Of a DNA stretch of 64,000 bases, positions 48,567-57,970 are shown piece after piece. The stretch is from UBA7803 sp040219135 (lineage in GTDB: Bacteria; Pseudomonadota; Gammaproteobacteria; Pseudomonadales; Azotimanducaceae): NCBI GenBank assembly GCA_040219135.1, contig JAVJTA010000011.1, forward strand, positions 1 to 64,000, given 5' to 3'. The position numbers were made by a program, and so were the translations under genes. Below the pieces are notes generated by a model that was not told the origin of the DNA, made no database searches, and saw nothing but the letters and a program-made list of their open reading frames with translations. Within the stretch, counting starts at the first letter, position 1. Every line of letters starts with the position of its first letter.

Positions 48567-49634
48567 TCAGACCTGGTCGTAGACCACCTCCAGCGAGGGC
48601 TTCTCGATGCGCTCGGCACCGCACATGTCGGTGAGCGTTGCCGGCTCCAGCACCACCCCGCGGCCCACCTCTTCGCTCTTGAACAGCGCCAGCAGCTCGT
48701 CCTGGGACAGCGGCGTCGGCTGGCGCGGCGGCGCGTCGGCCACCGCGGCGCCGAGGGATTCGAACAGCGGTCCCCAGCGATCGCCGGGCCGGCCGATGAT
48801 CTGGTAGTTGGCGCTCTTGCGGCGGATGTCCTCGTCGGCCGGAATCGCGGCGAGCACGGGAATCGACGCGGCCTCGGCGAAGGCCGCGGCCTCACCGGTG
48901 CCGTCGTCCTTGTTCACCACCATGCCGGCGACGCCGACATTGCAGCCGAGGCGACGGAAGTACTCGACCGCCGAGCAGACGTTGTTGGCGACGTACAGCG
49001 ACTGCAGGTCGTTGGACCCGACCACGATGACCTTCTGGCACATGTCCCGGGCGATGGGCAGACCGAAACCGCCGCAGACCACGTCGCCGAGGAAGTCGAG
49101 CAGCACGTAGTCGAAGCCCCAGTCGTGGAAGCCGAGTTTCTCCAGCAGCTCGAATCCGTGGATGATGCCGCGGCCACCGCAGCCGCGGCCCACTTCGGGT
49201 CCGCCGAGCTCCATGGCGAAGACGCCGTCGCGCTTGAAGCAGACGTCGCCGATCTGCACCTGCTCGCCGGCTTCCTTCTTCTTCGACGACGTCTCGATGA
49301 TGGTGGGACAGGCGCGACCACCGAACAGCAGCGAGGTGGTGTCGCTCTTCGGATCGCAACCGATCAGCAGCACCTTCTTGCCCTGCTGGGCCATCATGTA
49401 GCTGAGGTTGGCCAGGGTGAAGCTCTTGCCGATGCCGCCCTTGCCGTAGATGGCGATCACCTGGGTTTCCTTCGTGGCCACACCGGCGTTAACCGGGTCC
49501 GGCTCCCGGGCGGCCTCGTCGCGCAGACGGCGGACCATCTCCTCGTCCAGGCGGATCGGCTGGCTGTCTTCCAGCCGAGCCGGCTGGCCGTCTTCCAGCC
49601 GAACCGGCTGGCCGTCTGCGGGTCGGGTGCTCAT
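48567..49634 (-). CDS. bchX: Chlorophyllide a reductase iron protein BchX
   Basis: A 355-residue NifH-like ATPase. It has the P-loop IYGKGGIGKSFTLAN and the cluster cysteines in GRGCGGRG and LGDVVCGGFG. The N-terminal leader holds three copies of an eight-residue unit (DGQPVRLE, DGQPARLE, DSQPIRLD) before the usual DEEMVRRLRDEAAREPDPVN. The ATG overlaps the bchC stop (ATGA). Confidence 0.96.
   Translation of the reverse strand: MSTRPADGQPVRLEDGQPARLEDSQPIRLDEEMVRRLRDEAAREPDPVNAGVATKETQVIAIYGKGGIGKSFTLANLSYMMAQQGKKVLLIGCDPKSDTTSLLFGGRACPTIIETSSKKKEAGEQVQIGDVCFKRDGVFAMELGGPEVGRGCGGRGIIHGFELLEKLGFHDWGFDYVLLDFLGDVVCGGFGLPIARDMCQKVIVVGSNDLQSLYVANNVCSAVEYFRRLGCNVGVAGMVVNKDDGTGEAAAFAEAASIPVLAAIPADEDIRRKSANYQIIGRPGDRWGPLFESLGAAVADAPPRQPTPLSQDELLALFKSEEVGRGVVLEPATLTDMCGAERIEKPSLEVVYDQV
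49553..49621 (-). repeat. Three 24-bp tandem units in the bchX leader
   Basis: In-frame repeats of about GGCTGGCCGTCTTCCAGCCG plus 4 bases encode DGQPxRLE-type octapeptides. The repeat ends before the conserved BchX fold. It may be a slippage-prone, length-variable segment. Confidence 0.8.
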
Positions 49635-50629
49635 GGGTGGCTCCAGTCGAGAATCATTTTCAGGCAGGACGGATCGTCGAACGCCTGGGTGTACGCGTGC
49701 GCGGCGCGACTTGCGGGTTCGCGATGGGTGATCAGACCGTCCAGCGACAGCGCGCCGCTGACCGCCAGGCGGCGCACCGCGTCGAGGTCTGCCGGCTGCC
49801 ACTGGGCCGCCACCTTGAACGTCGCTTCGCGCAGGAAGGCCGGCGCGAAATCGAACGACAGGGGCGTGTCGTAGAAGCCGGCGAGGACGATGCTGCCGCC
49901 GGGCGCCAGACGGTCGACCAGCGCGTTGAGCACTCCGGAGTCACCGCTGACGTCGATGATCGAGCGATAGCCGCGGTGGGGATCGGCGTCCGGCTCGACC
50001 ACGCAGTAGGCGCCGTCCGGCTGCCGGCGCTCGGGATCCAGCTCCCAGACCGTAGGTGGCGTCGCTTCCGCTTCGCCGGGAATTACAGCGAGCCGGGCGA
50101 GCAGTCGGCCGAGAACCCCGTGACCGATGATGAGCGGTGCCACGCCCCCGGCGAGCTGCAGCGCGTGGTGGGCTGTCGCAGCGAGGGCCAGCAGCACGGC
50201 GTTGGCGCCGAGCTCTGCCGGTACCGGTACAACCCGCCCGGCGTCGACCACCAGCCGGCGGGCCGCACCGCCGAACAATCCCTCGGCGCCTTCGAAGCAG
50301 CGTGCGCCGGGCACGAAGACCGTGGTCCCGGGTTCGTGGGCTGCCTCATCACCGCACCACGTCACCAGCCCGACGGATTCGTAGCCGGGAACCAGGGGAT
50401 AGGCGAGGCCGGGAAACGGCGGCATGGTGCCGCGATAGAGCAGCCGCTCGGTGCCGCTGCTGATGCCGCTCCACTGCACCTCCACGACCACGTCGCGCGG
50501 CCCAGGAGGGACGAGATTCAGGGTCCGCACGCCGAGTTCCCGCGGGCGCTCAAGCACGACGGCCGGCGTGGACAGGGCCAGGCCCTGATGGCGGCTGAGT
50601 CCGGCGGCGGTGAGAGAAGCGGGGGTCAT
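49631..50629 (-). CDS. bchC: Bacteriochlorophyllide a dehydrogenase BchC
   Basis: A 332-residue MDR-type dehydrogenase that oxidises the C3 hydroxyethyl group to acetyl. It has VVVEVQWSGISSGTERLLYRGTMPPFPGLAYPLVPGYE at the N-terminus and the nucleotide fold GHGVLGRLLARL. The ATG at 50629 is preferred by similarity. A GTG at 50692 would add 21 residues and lies closer to the PpsR sites. Neither has a clear ribosome site. Confidence 0.95.
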   Translation of the reverse strand: MTPASLTAAGLSRHQGLALSTPAVVLERPRELGVRTLNLVPPGPRDVVVEVQWSGISSGTERLLYRGTMPPFPGLAYPLVPGYESVGLVTWCGDEAAHEPGTTVFVPGARCFEGAEGLFGGAARRLVVDAGRVVPVPAELGANAVLLALAATAHHALQLAGGVAPLIIGHGVLGRLLARLAVIPGEAEATPPTVWELDPERRQPDGAYCVVEPDADPHRGYRSIIDVSGDSGVLNALVDRLAPGGSIVLAGFYDTPLSFDFAPAFLREATFKVAAQWQPADLDAVRRLAVSGALSLDGLITHREPASRAAHAYTQAFDDPSCLKMILDWSHP

Positions 50630-50724
50630 GGAACTGTGTGCGCTACCTTTGTGGCTGTCATGCCGGGCGCCGGCGGGCGCCTGGTCAGACACGCCGTCAG
50701 TCGGGGTGTCCGATGTATCTGATG

Positions 50725-50768
50725 TGTCATCTCAAATTGACTATGAAATGTGTAATCTAAAACTAACA
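50725..50768 (-). promoter_or_regulatory. Tandem PpsR-type sites upstream of bchC
   Basis: TGTAATCTAAAACTAACA (50751-50768) is an exact TGT-N12-ACA dyad. TGTCATCTCAAATTGACT (50725-50742) is one mismatch away. They sit in an AT-rich 168-base gap between crtF and bchC, the classical position for CrtJ/PpsR control of bchC. Readthrough from crtEF is also likely. Confidence 0.7.
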
Positions 50769-50797
50769 CTAAAACGAACGCATGCCTGCTGCAAGAA

Positions 50798-51934
50798 CTA
50801 TCTGCACCCTTTCGGCGCCGTGACTTCCGCACCGGGCGCCCGGGCCGTGACCACCCCGGTGAGCAGCGGCATCCGGGTCCGCGTCTGCTGAACCCGGCGG
50901 AAGCCCGCCTCGGTCAGGAGTTTCGCCAGCGCCGCCGGTGTGCGCAGCCGGCCCTGCCCCATGGCCATGAAATAGGCGCCGAAGTAGGCATCCACCGAAG
51001 CATCGACCCCGGCGAGCGGCTCGGCGATCACCAGCAGGCCGTCCGCCGGCAGCGCCGCGCGGGCCGCGCGCAGCAGGGTCAGGACCGCCGGATCGTCGTG
51101 ATCGTGAACGACCCGCACCAGGGAAATGACGTCCGCGCCCGGCGGCAGTGCACCGGACAGAAACGACCCCGGCTGCACCCGCGCGCGGGCACCGACGCCA
51201 CGGCGCTCCAGGTAACGGCGCGCGCCCTCGCAGACGCCGGGCAGGTCGAACACCGTCGCGCTGAGGTGGGCATGGCACTCGAGCGCGGCGGCAACGAACG
51301 CCCCCTCACCGCCGCCGACATCGAGCAGGCGGTGGCGCGACGCCAGCGGCACGGCGGCGAGAATCTCGTCGGCCACCAGCGCCTGGGACCGCGTCATGAG
51401 CGTGGAATAGGCGGCAACCCGCTGCGGATCGAGGCGCTCGGGGTCCGAGCGCCCGGCGTAGCTCCACAGCGCGGCCACGCCATCGGGAGCCGCCGTTCCA
51501 GCGCGCAGCCAGCGTTCCGGTTCCGCCAGTTCCCGGTAGAAGCCGTCGTGGTGTTCGATCATCGCGCGGGCCGCGGGATTGCCGAGCACAGCGGCGCCCA
51601 GACTGCCGAGGACGACGCGTTCGCCGTGCCGTGCCAGCAGCCCCAGCGGCGCGGCGGCGTCCACCAGCCGCGCCAGACGATCGGCGTCCAGGTCGAGCTC
51701 TGCCGCCAGGGCCGCAAGCGGGCGCGGCCCGTCGCGCAGCGCATCGAGCAGACCGACGCGCAGACAGGCGGCCAGCAGCTGACTGCCGACGAAACCAGCG
51801 GCCAGGCCGAACAGGTCGCGCGCCCGACGGCGCGCGATGGGTCGGGTCAGAGGCAGACGGGTGGCCCAGCGCTGAAAGGCGGGATTGGCGAGCCGCCGCG
51901 AGGCCCAGGCCTGAACGGCCAGCGGCAGGCGCAT
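50798..51934 (-). CDS. crtF: Hydroxyneurosporene O-methyltransferase CrtF
   Basis: 378 residues. A SAM-dependent methyltransferase for the C1-hydroxyl of acyclic carotenoids. It has an N-terminal dimerisation region (GLAAGFVGSQLLAACLRVGLLDAL) and SAM motif HRLLDVGGGEGAFVAAAL. RVVHDHDDPAVL carries the family His. It lies 14 bases after crtE on the same strand. Confidence 0.93.
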   Translation of the reverse strand: MRLPLAVQAWASRRLANPAFQRWATRLPLTRPIARRRARDLFGLAAGFVGSQLLAACLRVGLLDALRDGPRPLAALAAELDLDADRLARLVDAAAPLGLLARHGERVVLGSLGAAVLGNPAARAMIEHHDGFYRELAEPERWLRAGTAAPDGVAALWSYAGRSDPERLDPQRVAAYSTLMTRSQALVADEILAAVPLASRHRLLDVGGGEGAFVAAALECHAHLSATVFDLPGVCEGARRYLERRGVGARARVQPGSFLSGALPPGADVISLVRVVHDHDDPAVLTLLRAARAALPADGLLVIAEPLAGVDASVDAYFGAYFMAMGQGRLRTPAALAKLLTEAGFRRVQQTRTRMPLLTGVVTARAPGAEVTAPKGCR

Positions 51935-51948
51935 GGTGGAGCCGTCGA

Positions 51949-52818
51949 TCAGGCCACCTGGCTGGCGAGCCGGACCGGCACCAGGCGCTCGGTCTCGGCG
52001 AGGATATGACGTCGCAGCGCATCGGCCCCGGGACCGTCGGGAACCGCGGACAGGGCTTCTTCGACGAGACAGCGCAGCCGACCCAGCGCCGGGCGCGCGC
52101 CCAGCTCCAGCGCCGCGTTCGGGCGCCCGAGCGCGGTGTCCTGACCTGCGGGCTTGCCGAGTTCGTCGGCGCCGCAGATCACGTCCTTGAGATCATCGGC
52201 CACCTGGTAGGCCTCGCCGATGCACTCCCCAAGACGCCGCCAGGAATTGCCGTCCCGGCCGGCGGCCTCTGCCCCCGCCGCGGTGGCCGCCGCGAACAGC
52301 GCCCCGGTCTTGGCCCGGTGGTAGCGGCCGAGGTCGGGATGCGGCTCCTGCTCCCAGCCCTGACCGGCGCACAGCCCGTTGGGCACGCCGACAGCGGCGG
52401 TCAGCAGCAGCACAAGGCGCGCCAGCGAGCCGGGCGCATCGGCCGCGCCTCGGGCGACCGTCTCGAAGGCGAGCACGATAAGCGCATCGCCGGCCAGCAC
52501 CGCCACCGGCTCGCCGAAGGCGCGGTGCACCGACGGACGGCCGCGGCGCTGCGCGGCATCGTCGAAGCAGGGAAGATCGTCGTGGACCAGCGAGGCACAG
52601 TGCAGCAGTTCGATGGCGGCCGCCGCCGCGTCGGCCCGGGCCGGATAGGGGTCGCCGAGGGATTGCGCCACCGACAGGCACAGTTTCGGGCGGATTCGCG
52701 CCCCGCCCGGAATCACCGCATGGCGCAGAGCGCGACTCAGGGTCGGTGGACAGCCTGGCGGAGCATTGCCCTGCAGAGCGTTCTGCAAGGCCCGTTCGAT
52801 TCGCTGCGTCGTCTGCAT
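51949..52818 (-). CDS. crtE: Geranylgeranyl diphosphate synthase CrtE
   Basis: A 289-residue prenyl synthase. First Asp-rich motif is VHDDLPCFDDAAQRRGRPSVH; second is YQVADDLKDVICGADELGK. The start MQTTQRIERALQ is chosen by similarity; a GTG 27 codons upstream would add Arg-rich sequence. It supplies GGPP for both carotenoids and the bacteriochlorophyll tail. It is the first gene of the crtEF-bchCXYZ-puf superoperon. Confidence 0.95.
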   Translation of the reverse strand: MQTTQRIERALQNALQGNAPPGCPPTLSRALRHAVIPGGARIRPKLCLSVAQSLGDPYPARADAAAAAIELLHCASLVHDDLPCFDDAAQRRGRPSVHRAFGEPVAVLAGDALIVLAFETVARGAADAPGSLARLVLLLTAAVGVPNGLCAGQGWEQEPHPDLGRYHRAKTGALFAAATAAGAEAAGRDGNSWRRLGECIGEAYQVADDLKDVICGADELGKPAGQDTALGRPNAALELGARPALGRLRCLVEEALSAVPDGPGADALRRHILAETERLVPVRLASQVA

Positions 52819-52924
52819 GTCGTGCCTCGCGCGGGCTGCCGCGGTGTGTCCGAATCGACCCCCCTGTTCGATTCTCCGGCGAGGCCGATCTGTCCTCACG
52901 GAATGTCTAGGCGGATTGTCGATT

Positions 52925-54484
52925 TTGAGTGTAACTTTTTATGGACACCGCTACGATAGACACCCCGTCAGACCAGGTCAAGGATCCCGACCCATCGCGA
53001 CTAAATCCCAGAAAGTCGTCATCGTCGGCGCCGGCATCGGCGGCCTCGCGGCCGCACTCGAGCTTGCCGCCGCCGGCGCCCGGGTGACGCTGTGCGAGGC
53101 CACCGACCGGGTCGGCGGCAAGGCCGAGTGCCGCAAGGTCGGCGGCCGCGCCGTCGCCAGCGGCCCGACGGTGCTGACCATGCCGTGGGTTTTCGACGGT
53201 CTGTTCGCCCATGCGGGTGGCGACACCGCCGCCTGGGTGGACGTCGAGCCGCTGGAGCGCCTCGCCCGGCACAGCTGGCCCGGCGGTGCGGGCCTGGATC
53301 TGTACGCCGACCCGGCCCGCTCCCGCGATGCCATCGGCGCCTTCGCGGGAACGGCGGACGCGGTCAACTTCGCGCGATTCATGGGGCGCGCCGAAGGCAT
53401 CTATCGGACCCTGCGGGACAGCTTTCTCACCGCGAGCAAGCCCGGGCCGCTGACCCTGTGCCGGCGCGCCGGCTGGCGCCGGACGCTGGCCATAAATCCG
53501 TTCGTCACCTTGTCAGGCGCGCTCAGTCGTGAGTTCCACGACCCGCGGCTGCGGCAGCTGTTCGGCCGCTACGCGACCTACTGCGGCGCCTCGCCGTTCG
53601 CCGCGCCGGCCACGCTGATGCTGGTAGCCTACGTGGAACAGGCCGGCGTGCGGGCCGTGCGCGGCGGCCTGCCGCGTCTGGCCCACGCCCTGGCTGCTGC
53701 GGCAACCCGGCTCGGCGCGAACCTGCGCTGCAACAGTCCGGTGCGCGAGATCACGCTGCGCGGCGGCCGCGTCGACGGCGTGATCCTCGCGGACGGCGAG
53801 CGCCTCGCGGCGGATGCGGTGATCGCCAATTGCGATGCATCAGCATTCGCCAGCGGCCGCCTGGGGCCCGCCGTCCGCGCTGCGGCGAAAGCCGTGAAGC
53901 CCCGGGCACGAAGCCTGTCGGCCCTGACCTGGACCGCCGTGGGCCGCAGCCGTGGCGCGGCGCTCGACTACCACAACGTGTTCTTCAGCGCCGACTACCG
54001 ACGCGAGTTCGACGACATCCTGGTGCGCCGCCGGCTGCCGTCGGAACCCACCGTCTACGTCTGCGCCCAGGACCGGTCGACGCCACACGGCCCGCAGGAT
54101 GGCGCGGAGCGCCTGTTCTGCCTGATCAACGCCCCGGCCGATGGCGACAGGCACGCGCTGACGTCAGAGGACGTCCACGCGGCCTTCGGCAGCCTGCAGG
54201 CGACGCTCGAACGCTGCGGCAGCGGGCTGACGCTCGACCATTCGTGCGCCACCACACCGGCCGACTATCACGCCCGCTACCCCGGCAGCGGCGGCGCGCT
54301 GTACGGCCGGGCCTCCCACGGATGGCGCGCCACCTTTGCGCGGCCCGGCAACCGCAGCGCCGTGCCCGGCCTGTACCTGGCCGGGGGAAGCGTACATCCG
54401 GGGCCCGGAGTACCCATGGCGGCGCTGTCAGGAATTCAAGCGGCAAGGTGCCTATGGAACGACCAGACTTCGCCATCCCGATAG
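52925..54484 (+). CDS. crtD: Methoxyneurosporene dehydrogenase CrtD (start uncertain)
   Basis: An FAD-dependent carotenoid 3,4-desaturase. KVVIVGAGIGGLAAALELAAAGA is the dinucleotide fold; the C-terminal GLYLAGGSVHPGPGVPMAALSGIQAA is the CrtI/CrtD signature. The only in-frame start before the FAD motif is TTG at 52925 (519 residues). ATG at 52941 opens a good hydrophilic leader (MDTATIDTPSDQVKDPDPSR) but is in another frame, so a 1-base indel or an unusual start is possible. The 3' end overlaps crtC by 31 bases. Confidence 0.88.
   Translation: MSVTFYGHRYDRHPVRPGQGSRPIATKSQKVVIVGAGIGGLAAALELAAAGARVTLCEATDRVGGKAECRKVGGRAVASGPTVLTMPWVFDGLFAHAGGDTAAWVDVEPLERLARHSWPGGAGLDLYADPARSRDAIGAFAGTADAVNFARFMGRAEGIYRTLRDSFLTASKPGPLTLCRRAGWRRTLAINPFVTLSGALSREFHDPRLRQLFGRYATYCGASPFAAPATLMLVAYVEQAGVRAVRGGLPRLAHALAAAATRLGANLRCNSPVREITLRGGRVDGVILADGERLAADAVIANCDASAFASGRLGPAVRAAAKAVKPRARSLSALTWTAVGRSRGAALDYHNVFFSADYRREFDDILVRRRLPSEPTVYVCAQDRSTPHGPQDGAERLFCLINAPADGDRHALTSEDVHAAFGSLQATLERCGSGLTLDHSCATTPADYHARYPGSGGALYGRASHGWRATFARPGNRSAVPGLYLAGGSVHPGPGVPMAALSGIQAARCLWNDQTSPSR
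52930..52947. promoter_or_regulatory. Exact PpsR site between divergent crtE and crtD
   Basis: TGTAACTTTTTATGGACA is an exact TGT-N12-ACA dyad in the only AT-rich stretch of the crtE-crtD gap. It can serve both directions. It overlaps the possible crtD start codons, so either crtD begins downstream or repression also covers its initiation region. Confidence 0.65.
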
Positions 54485-55401
54485 CCGACAACGGCTACGC
54501 CTGGTGGTACGTCGACGCGGTGAGCGACGACGGCTGCCACGCGCTCACCGTCATCGCCTTCGTCGGCAGCGTGTTCTCGCCCTACTACGCGCGCGCCAGG
54601 CGCCGTGCCGCCGCCTCCGGCAGTCGGGCGAACCCGGAAGACCATGTCGCGATCAACGCCGTTCTCTACGGACCCCGCGGCAAGCGCTGGGCCATGACCG
54701 AGCGCGGTGCCGCGGCGCTGCAGCGCTCGCGCGATCAGTTCCGCGCGTCGGCCAGCGAGTGGCGCTGGGAGAACGACGGCCTGACCATCGACGTGAACGA
54801 GATCGGGGTGCCGTGGCCGCGCCGCCTGCGCGGGCAGCTCCGACTGGTTCCGCAAGCGCTGAACGAACAGCGCTTCGAACTCGCCGCCGCCGGCCAGCAC
54901 ACCTGGCAGCCGTTCGCACCCAGAGCCCGCGTGGAAGTGCGTTTCAGCCAACCGGAGCTGAGCTGGAGCGGCGCCGGCTACCTGGACGGCAATCGCGGCG
55001 ACACCCCGTTGAGCGACGCGTTTCGGCGCTGGCACTGGTCACGACTCACCAGCCCCGAACGCACGGAGATCGTCTACGATCTGCAGCCGCGGGAGGGCAG
55101 CGCCTGGTCGATGGCGCTGCAGACCACGGCCGACGGACGGCTGGTCCGGGTCTGCGACCGGCACAAGGTCGCCCTCTCGACCACCGGCTGGCGCGTGCAG
55201 CGCCAGGCACCGGCAGGCACCCGCCTGACCCGCACCCTGGAAGACACACCGTTCTACGCGCGCAGCGCGATCAGCGGCCGGCTGGCCGAGGACCGCGGCC
55301 ACGGCGTGCACGAATCGCTGGATCTCGATCGACTGCGCAGTCGCTGGGTGAACCTGCTGCTGCCGTTCCGCATGCCGCGCCGCGCCGGTGCCAGCGGGTA
55401 A
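54454..55401 (+). CDS. crtC: Hydroxyneurosporene synthase CrtC
   Basis: A 315-residue carotenoid 1,2-hydratase. It starts MERPDFAIPIADNGYAWWYVDAVSDDG with the lipocalin-like fold of the family. Conserved motifs are AFVGSVFSPYYARARR and WSGAGYLDGNRGDTPL. It adds water across the terminal double bond of acyclic carotenoids; CrtD and CrtF then act. AAGGTG lies before the ATG inside crtD. Confidence 0.94.
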   Translation: MERPDFAIPIADNGYAWWYVDAVSDDGCHALTVIAFVGSVFSPYYARARRRAAASGSRANPEDHVAINAVLYGPRGKRWAMTERGAAALQRSRDQFRASASEWRWENDGLTIDVNEIGVPWPRRLRGQLRLVPQALNEQRFELAAAGQHTWQPFAPRARVEVRFSQPELSWSGAGYLDGNRGDTPLSDAFRRWHWSRLTSPERTEIVYDLQPREGSAWSMALQTTADGRLVRVCDRHKVALSTTGWRVQRQAPAGTRLTRTLEDTPFYARSAISGRLAEDRGHGVHESLDLDRLRSRWVNLLLPFRMPRRAGASG

Positions 55402-55405
55402 CCGG

Positions 55406-55427
55406 GCGCCGCGGAGCGCTGCGGCGC
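55406..55427. terminator. Bidirectional hairpin between crtC and crtB
   Basis: GCGCCGC (55406-55412) pairs with GCGGCGC (55421-55427) around an 8-base loop. It fills the 32-base gap between convergent genes. There is no T-run on either side, so it may act weakly or only as an mRNA end barrier. Confidence 0.45.
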
Positions 55428-55433
55428 GGTACC

Positions 55434-56465
55434 TCAGCGATTTCCGGATCCGGTCATGAGCCGGGTGCGCCGGTCCAGGCGCAGAAACAGCTCCAGAGTC
55501 TGAGCCAGACTCCCGTTCGGCCGGGACCGCGGCACAACGTCGCCCTCCAGGCCAACGCACGCGACCAGATCCGCGGCCCCCGGGTGCACGGGCGCCTGCC
55601 ACAGCGGGCCGCGCTGCGGCATCGGGCGCAGCGCGGCGCCAAGCAGCAGCGCCTTGCGCCCCGGCCCCACCACCGCGCGCCGGCCCACCCCGTCGAGGTG
55701 GGCGCGCCGCAGGGTCCGGCCGATGTCGGCGTAAATGCGGCGCGCGGCGCGGATTCCCGGGCGACAGCCGCGCGGCAGACGTTCGATGCCGGCGTCGCCG
55801 CGCCGGTACAGCTCGTCCGCGCGGATCAGCAGGGCATCCACCATCCGCGCCAGGCGGGCGCCGTGTGCGGGCGCGCGCAGCCAGCCCGCCGCATCGAGGC
55901 CGGCCGCTTCGAACCAATCCAGGGGCAGATAGAGGCGCCCCGCCCGGGCGTCTTCGCCGACATCGCGGGCGATGTTGGTGAGCTGCATGGCGATGCCGAG
56001 ATCGCAGGCGCGGGCGAGCTGTTGCGGGCGCCGCTCGCCCATCAGCAGACACAGCATCAGGCCCACGGTGCCGGCGACGCGCACGCCGTAGGCCTCGAGC
56101 TCGGCCAGGGTCCGATAGCGGCGACCCTCAGCATCCCACGCGAACCCTTCGAGCAGCGCGTCCGGCAACGCTCGCGGCACGCCGTGATCGTGGACGAGAC
56201 AAGCCAGCACACGGTCTTCCGGATGCTCGCCCGGTTGCTGACGGTACACGTCATCGAGGCGCCGCCGCAGACCGTCAAGCGCGCGCTCGCGCGCCGGCGC
56301 GCTGCCGGCGCCATCGATCAGATCGTCGGCCACGCGGCAGAACGCATAGAGCCCGGTGGCCGCGTCGGCAATGGATCTCGGCAGCAGCCGCGCCGCGAGG
56401 GCAAAGCTGCGCGAGCCGTCGCGCAGCAGCGACCGGCAGGCCGCCAGATCCACGGCGCTGATCAC
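55434..56465 (-). CDS. crtB: Phytoene synthase CrtB
   Basis: A 343-residue trans-isoprenyl diphosphate synthase. Asp motifs are AFCRVADDLIDGAG and NIARDVGEDARAGRLYLPLDW. The GTG start overlaps the crtI stop (GTGA). SRSFALAARLLPRSIADAATGLYAFCR is the conserved N-terminal helix. It condenses two GGPP into phytoene. Confidence 0.96.
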   Translation of the reverse strand: MISAVDLAACRSLLRDGSRSFALAARLLPRSIADAATGLYAFCRVADDLIDGAGSAPARERALDGLRRRLDDVYRQQPGEHPEDRVLACLVHDHGVPRALPDALLEGFAWDAEGRRYRTLAELEAYGVRVAGTVGLMLCLLMGERRPQQLARACDLGIAMQLTNIARDVGEDARAGRLYLPLDWFEAAGLDAAGWLRAPAHGARLARMVDALLIRADELYRRGDAGIERLPRGCRPGIRAARRIYADIGRTLRRAHLDGVGRRAVVGPGRKALLLGAALRPMPQRGPLWQAPVHPGAADLVACVGLEGDVVPRSRPNGSLAQTLELFLRLDRRTRLMTGSGNR

Positions 56466-57970
56466 GCCCGCACCCGCGGCATCGGGACCACCTCGTCGAG
56501 CACCCGCGCCGAGGACAGCACCCCCGGCAGGCCAGCACCGGGATGGGTACCGGCACCGACGAAATACAGGCCCTCGACCTCCTCGCTGCGGTTGTGCGGA
56601 CGGAACCAGGCGCTCTGGAGCAGCTCCGGCGCCATGCCGAAAGCCGCGCCCTTGTAGGAGCGCAACTCGTCGCGGAACTCGAGCGGCGTCAGCAGCCGCG
56701 AACTGACCACCTGGGCCTCGAGATCCGGCAGCACCGTCTCCTCGAGGCGCCGGGCGATGGCGGCCCGGAACGGTTCGGCACGCGCGCGCCAGTCGACGTC
56801 GGCATCGAGATGCGGCACCGGCGCGAGCACGTAAAACGCATCGCATCCATCCGGTGCCAGCGAGGCGTCGGTAGCCGTGGGCCGATGCAGGTAGAGACTG
56901 AAGTCCTCCGCCAGCACGTGGTGCCGGAAGATGTCGTCGAGCAGGCCGCGATAACGCGGACCCATCACCATCATGTGATGGGGAACGTCGGGGTAGCGGC
57001 GCGCGGTGCCGAAGTACCAGACGAACAGTCCCATCGAGTAGCGCGCCCGGGCCAGCCGCCGATCAGTCCAGCGGCGCCGCCGCAGGGTCGGCAGCAGCTC
57101 GCGGTAAGTCCAGGCCGGATCGCCGTTGCTGACCACCACGTCCGCATCTTCGACGCTGCCGTCGGCGAGCCGCACGCCGCTGGCGCGGCCGTCGCGCAGG
57201 ACGATCTCCCGCACCGGGGCATTGCAGCGCACGGTACCCCCCTGCCCTTCGATCAGACCGATGAGACCTTCCACTAGCCGACCGGTGCCGCCCATGGCGA
57301 AGTGCACGCCGTGCTCGCGTTCCAGGTGGGCGATCAGGCCGTAGACCGACGTAGTGGAGAACGGGTTGCCCCCCACCAGCAGCGGGTGCAGGCTGAAGGC
57401 GATGCGCAGCCGCGGGTCATGGAAGCAGCGTTTCGCCAGGGCGTAGACGCTGCGATCGCCGCGCAGCCGGATAAGCTCCGGCAGCACCCGCAGCATGTCG
57501 CCGAAGCGGCCGAACGGCCGATGCGCCAGCTGCTCGAAACCCACCGCGTAGATCTCGCGGCTCAGCGCCAGAAAGCGCTGGAACCCGGCCACGTCCCGGG
57601 GCGACAGCCGCCGGATCTCCGCCTCCATGGCGGCACGGTCGGCGCGGCAGTCGAGCACCGCGCCGTCGTCGAAGCGGATACGGTAGAACGGTTCGACGGC
57701 GCGCAGCGTCACGTCGTCGGCCAGACGCCGACCGCACAGCGCCCAGAGTTCCTCGAACAGAAAGGGTGCGGTGACGATGGTGGGTCCGGCGTCGAACACG
57801 AAGCCGTCCTGGCGGAACACCCGGGCGCGGCCGCCGGGCTGTTCGAGCGCCTCCAGCACAGTCACACGGTAGCCGCGGGCGCCGAGTCGCACCGCCGCGG
57901 CAAGACCGCCGAAGCCGCTGCCGATCACCAGCGCCGGCGGTCGCCGATCCGGAACCGGCCCGGCGTTCAC
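56462..57970 (-). CDS. crtI: Phytoene desaturase CrtI
   Basis: A 502-residue FAD-dependent desaturase. It has ALVIGSGFGGLAAAVRLGARGYRVTVLEA and the C-terminal LYFVGAGTHPGAGLPGVLSSARV. Whether it makes neurosporene (three steps) or lycopene (four steps) cannot be read from sequence. The GTG start (VNAGPVPDRRPPALV) overlaps the stop of the DUF3422 gene (GTGA). Confidence 0.96.
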   Translation of the reverse strand: MNAGPVPDRRPPALVIGSGFGGLAAAVRLGARGYRVTVLEALEQPGGRARVFRQDGFVFDAGPTIVTAPFLFEELWALCGRRLADDVTLRAVEPFYRIRFDDGAVLDCRADRAAMEAEIRRLSPRDVAGFQRFLALSREIYAVGFEQLAHRPFGRFGDMLRVLPELIRLRGDRSVYALAKRCFHDPRLRIAFSLHPLLVGGNPFSTTSVYGLIAHLEREHGVHFAMGGTGRLVEGLIGLIEGQGGTVRCNAPVREIVLRDGRASGVRLADGSVEDADVVVSNGDPAWTYRELLPTLRRRRWTDRRLARARYSMGLFVWYFGTARRYPDVPHHMMVMGPRYRGLLDDIFRHHVLAEDFSLYLHRPTATDASLAPDGCDAFYVLAPVPHLDADVDWRARAEPFRAAIARRLEETVLPDLEAQVVSSRLLTPLEFRDELRSYKGAAFGMAPELLQSAWFRPHNRSEEVEGLYFVGAGTHPGAGLPGVLSSARVLDEVVPMPRVRA

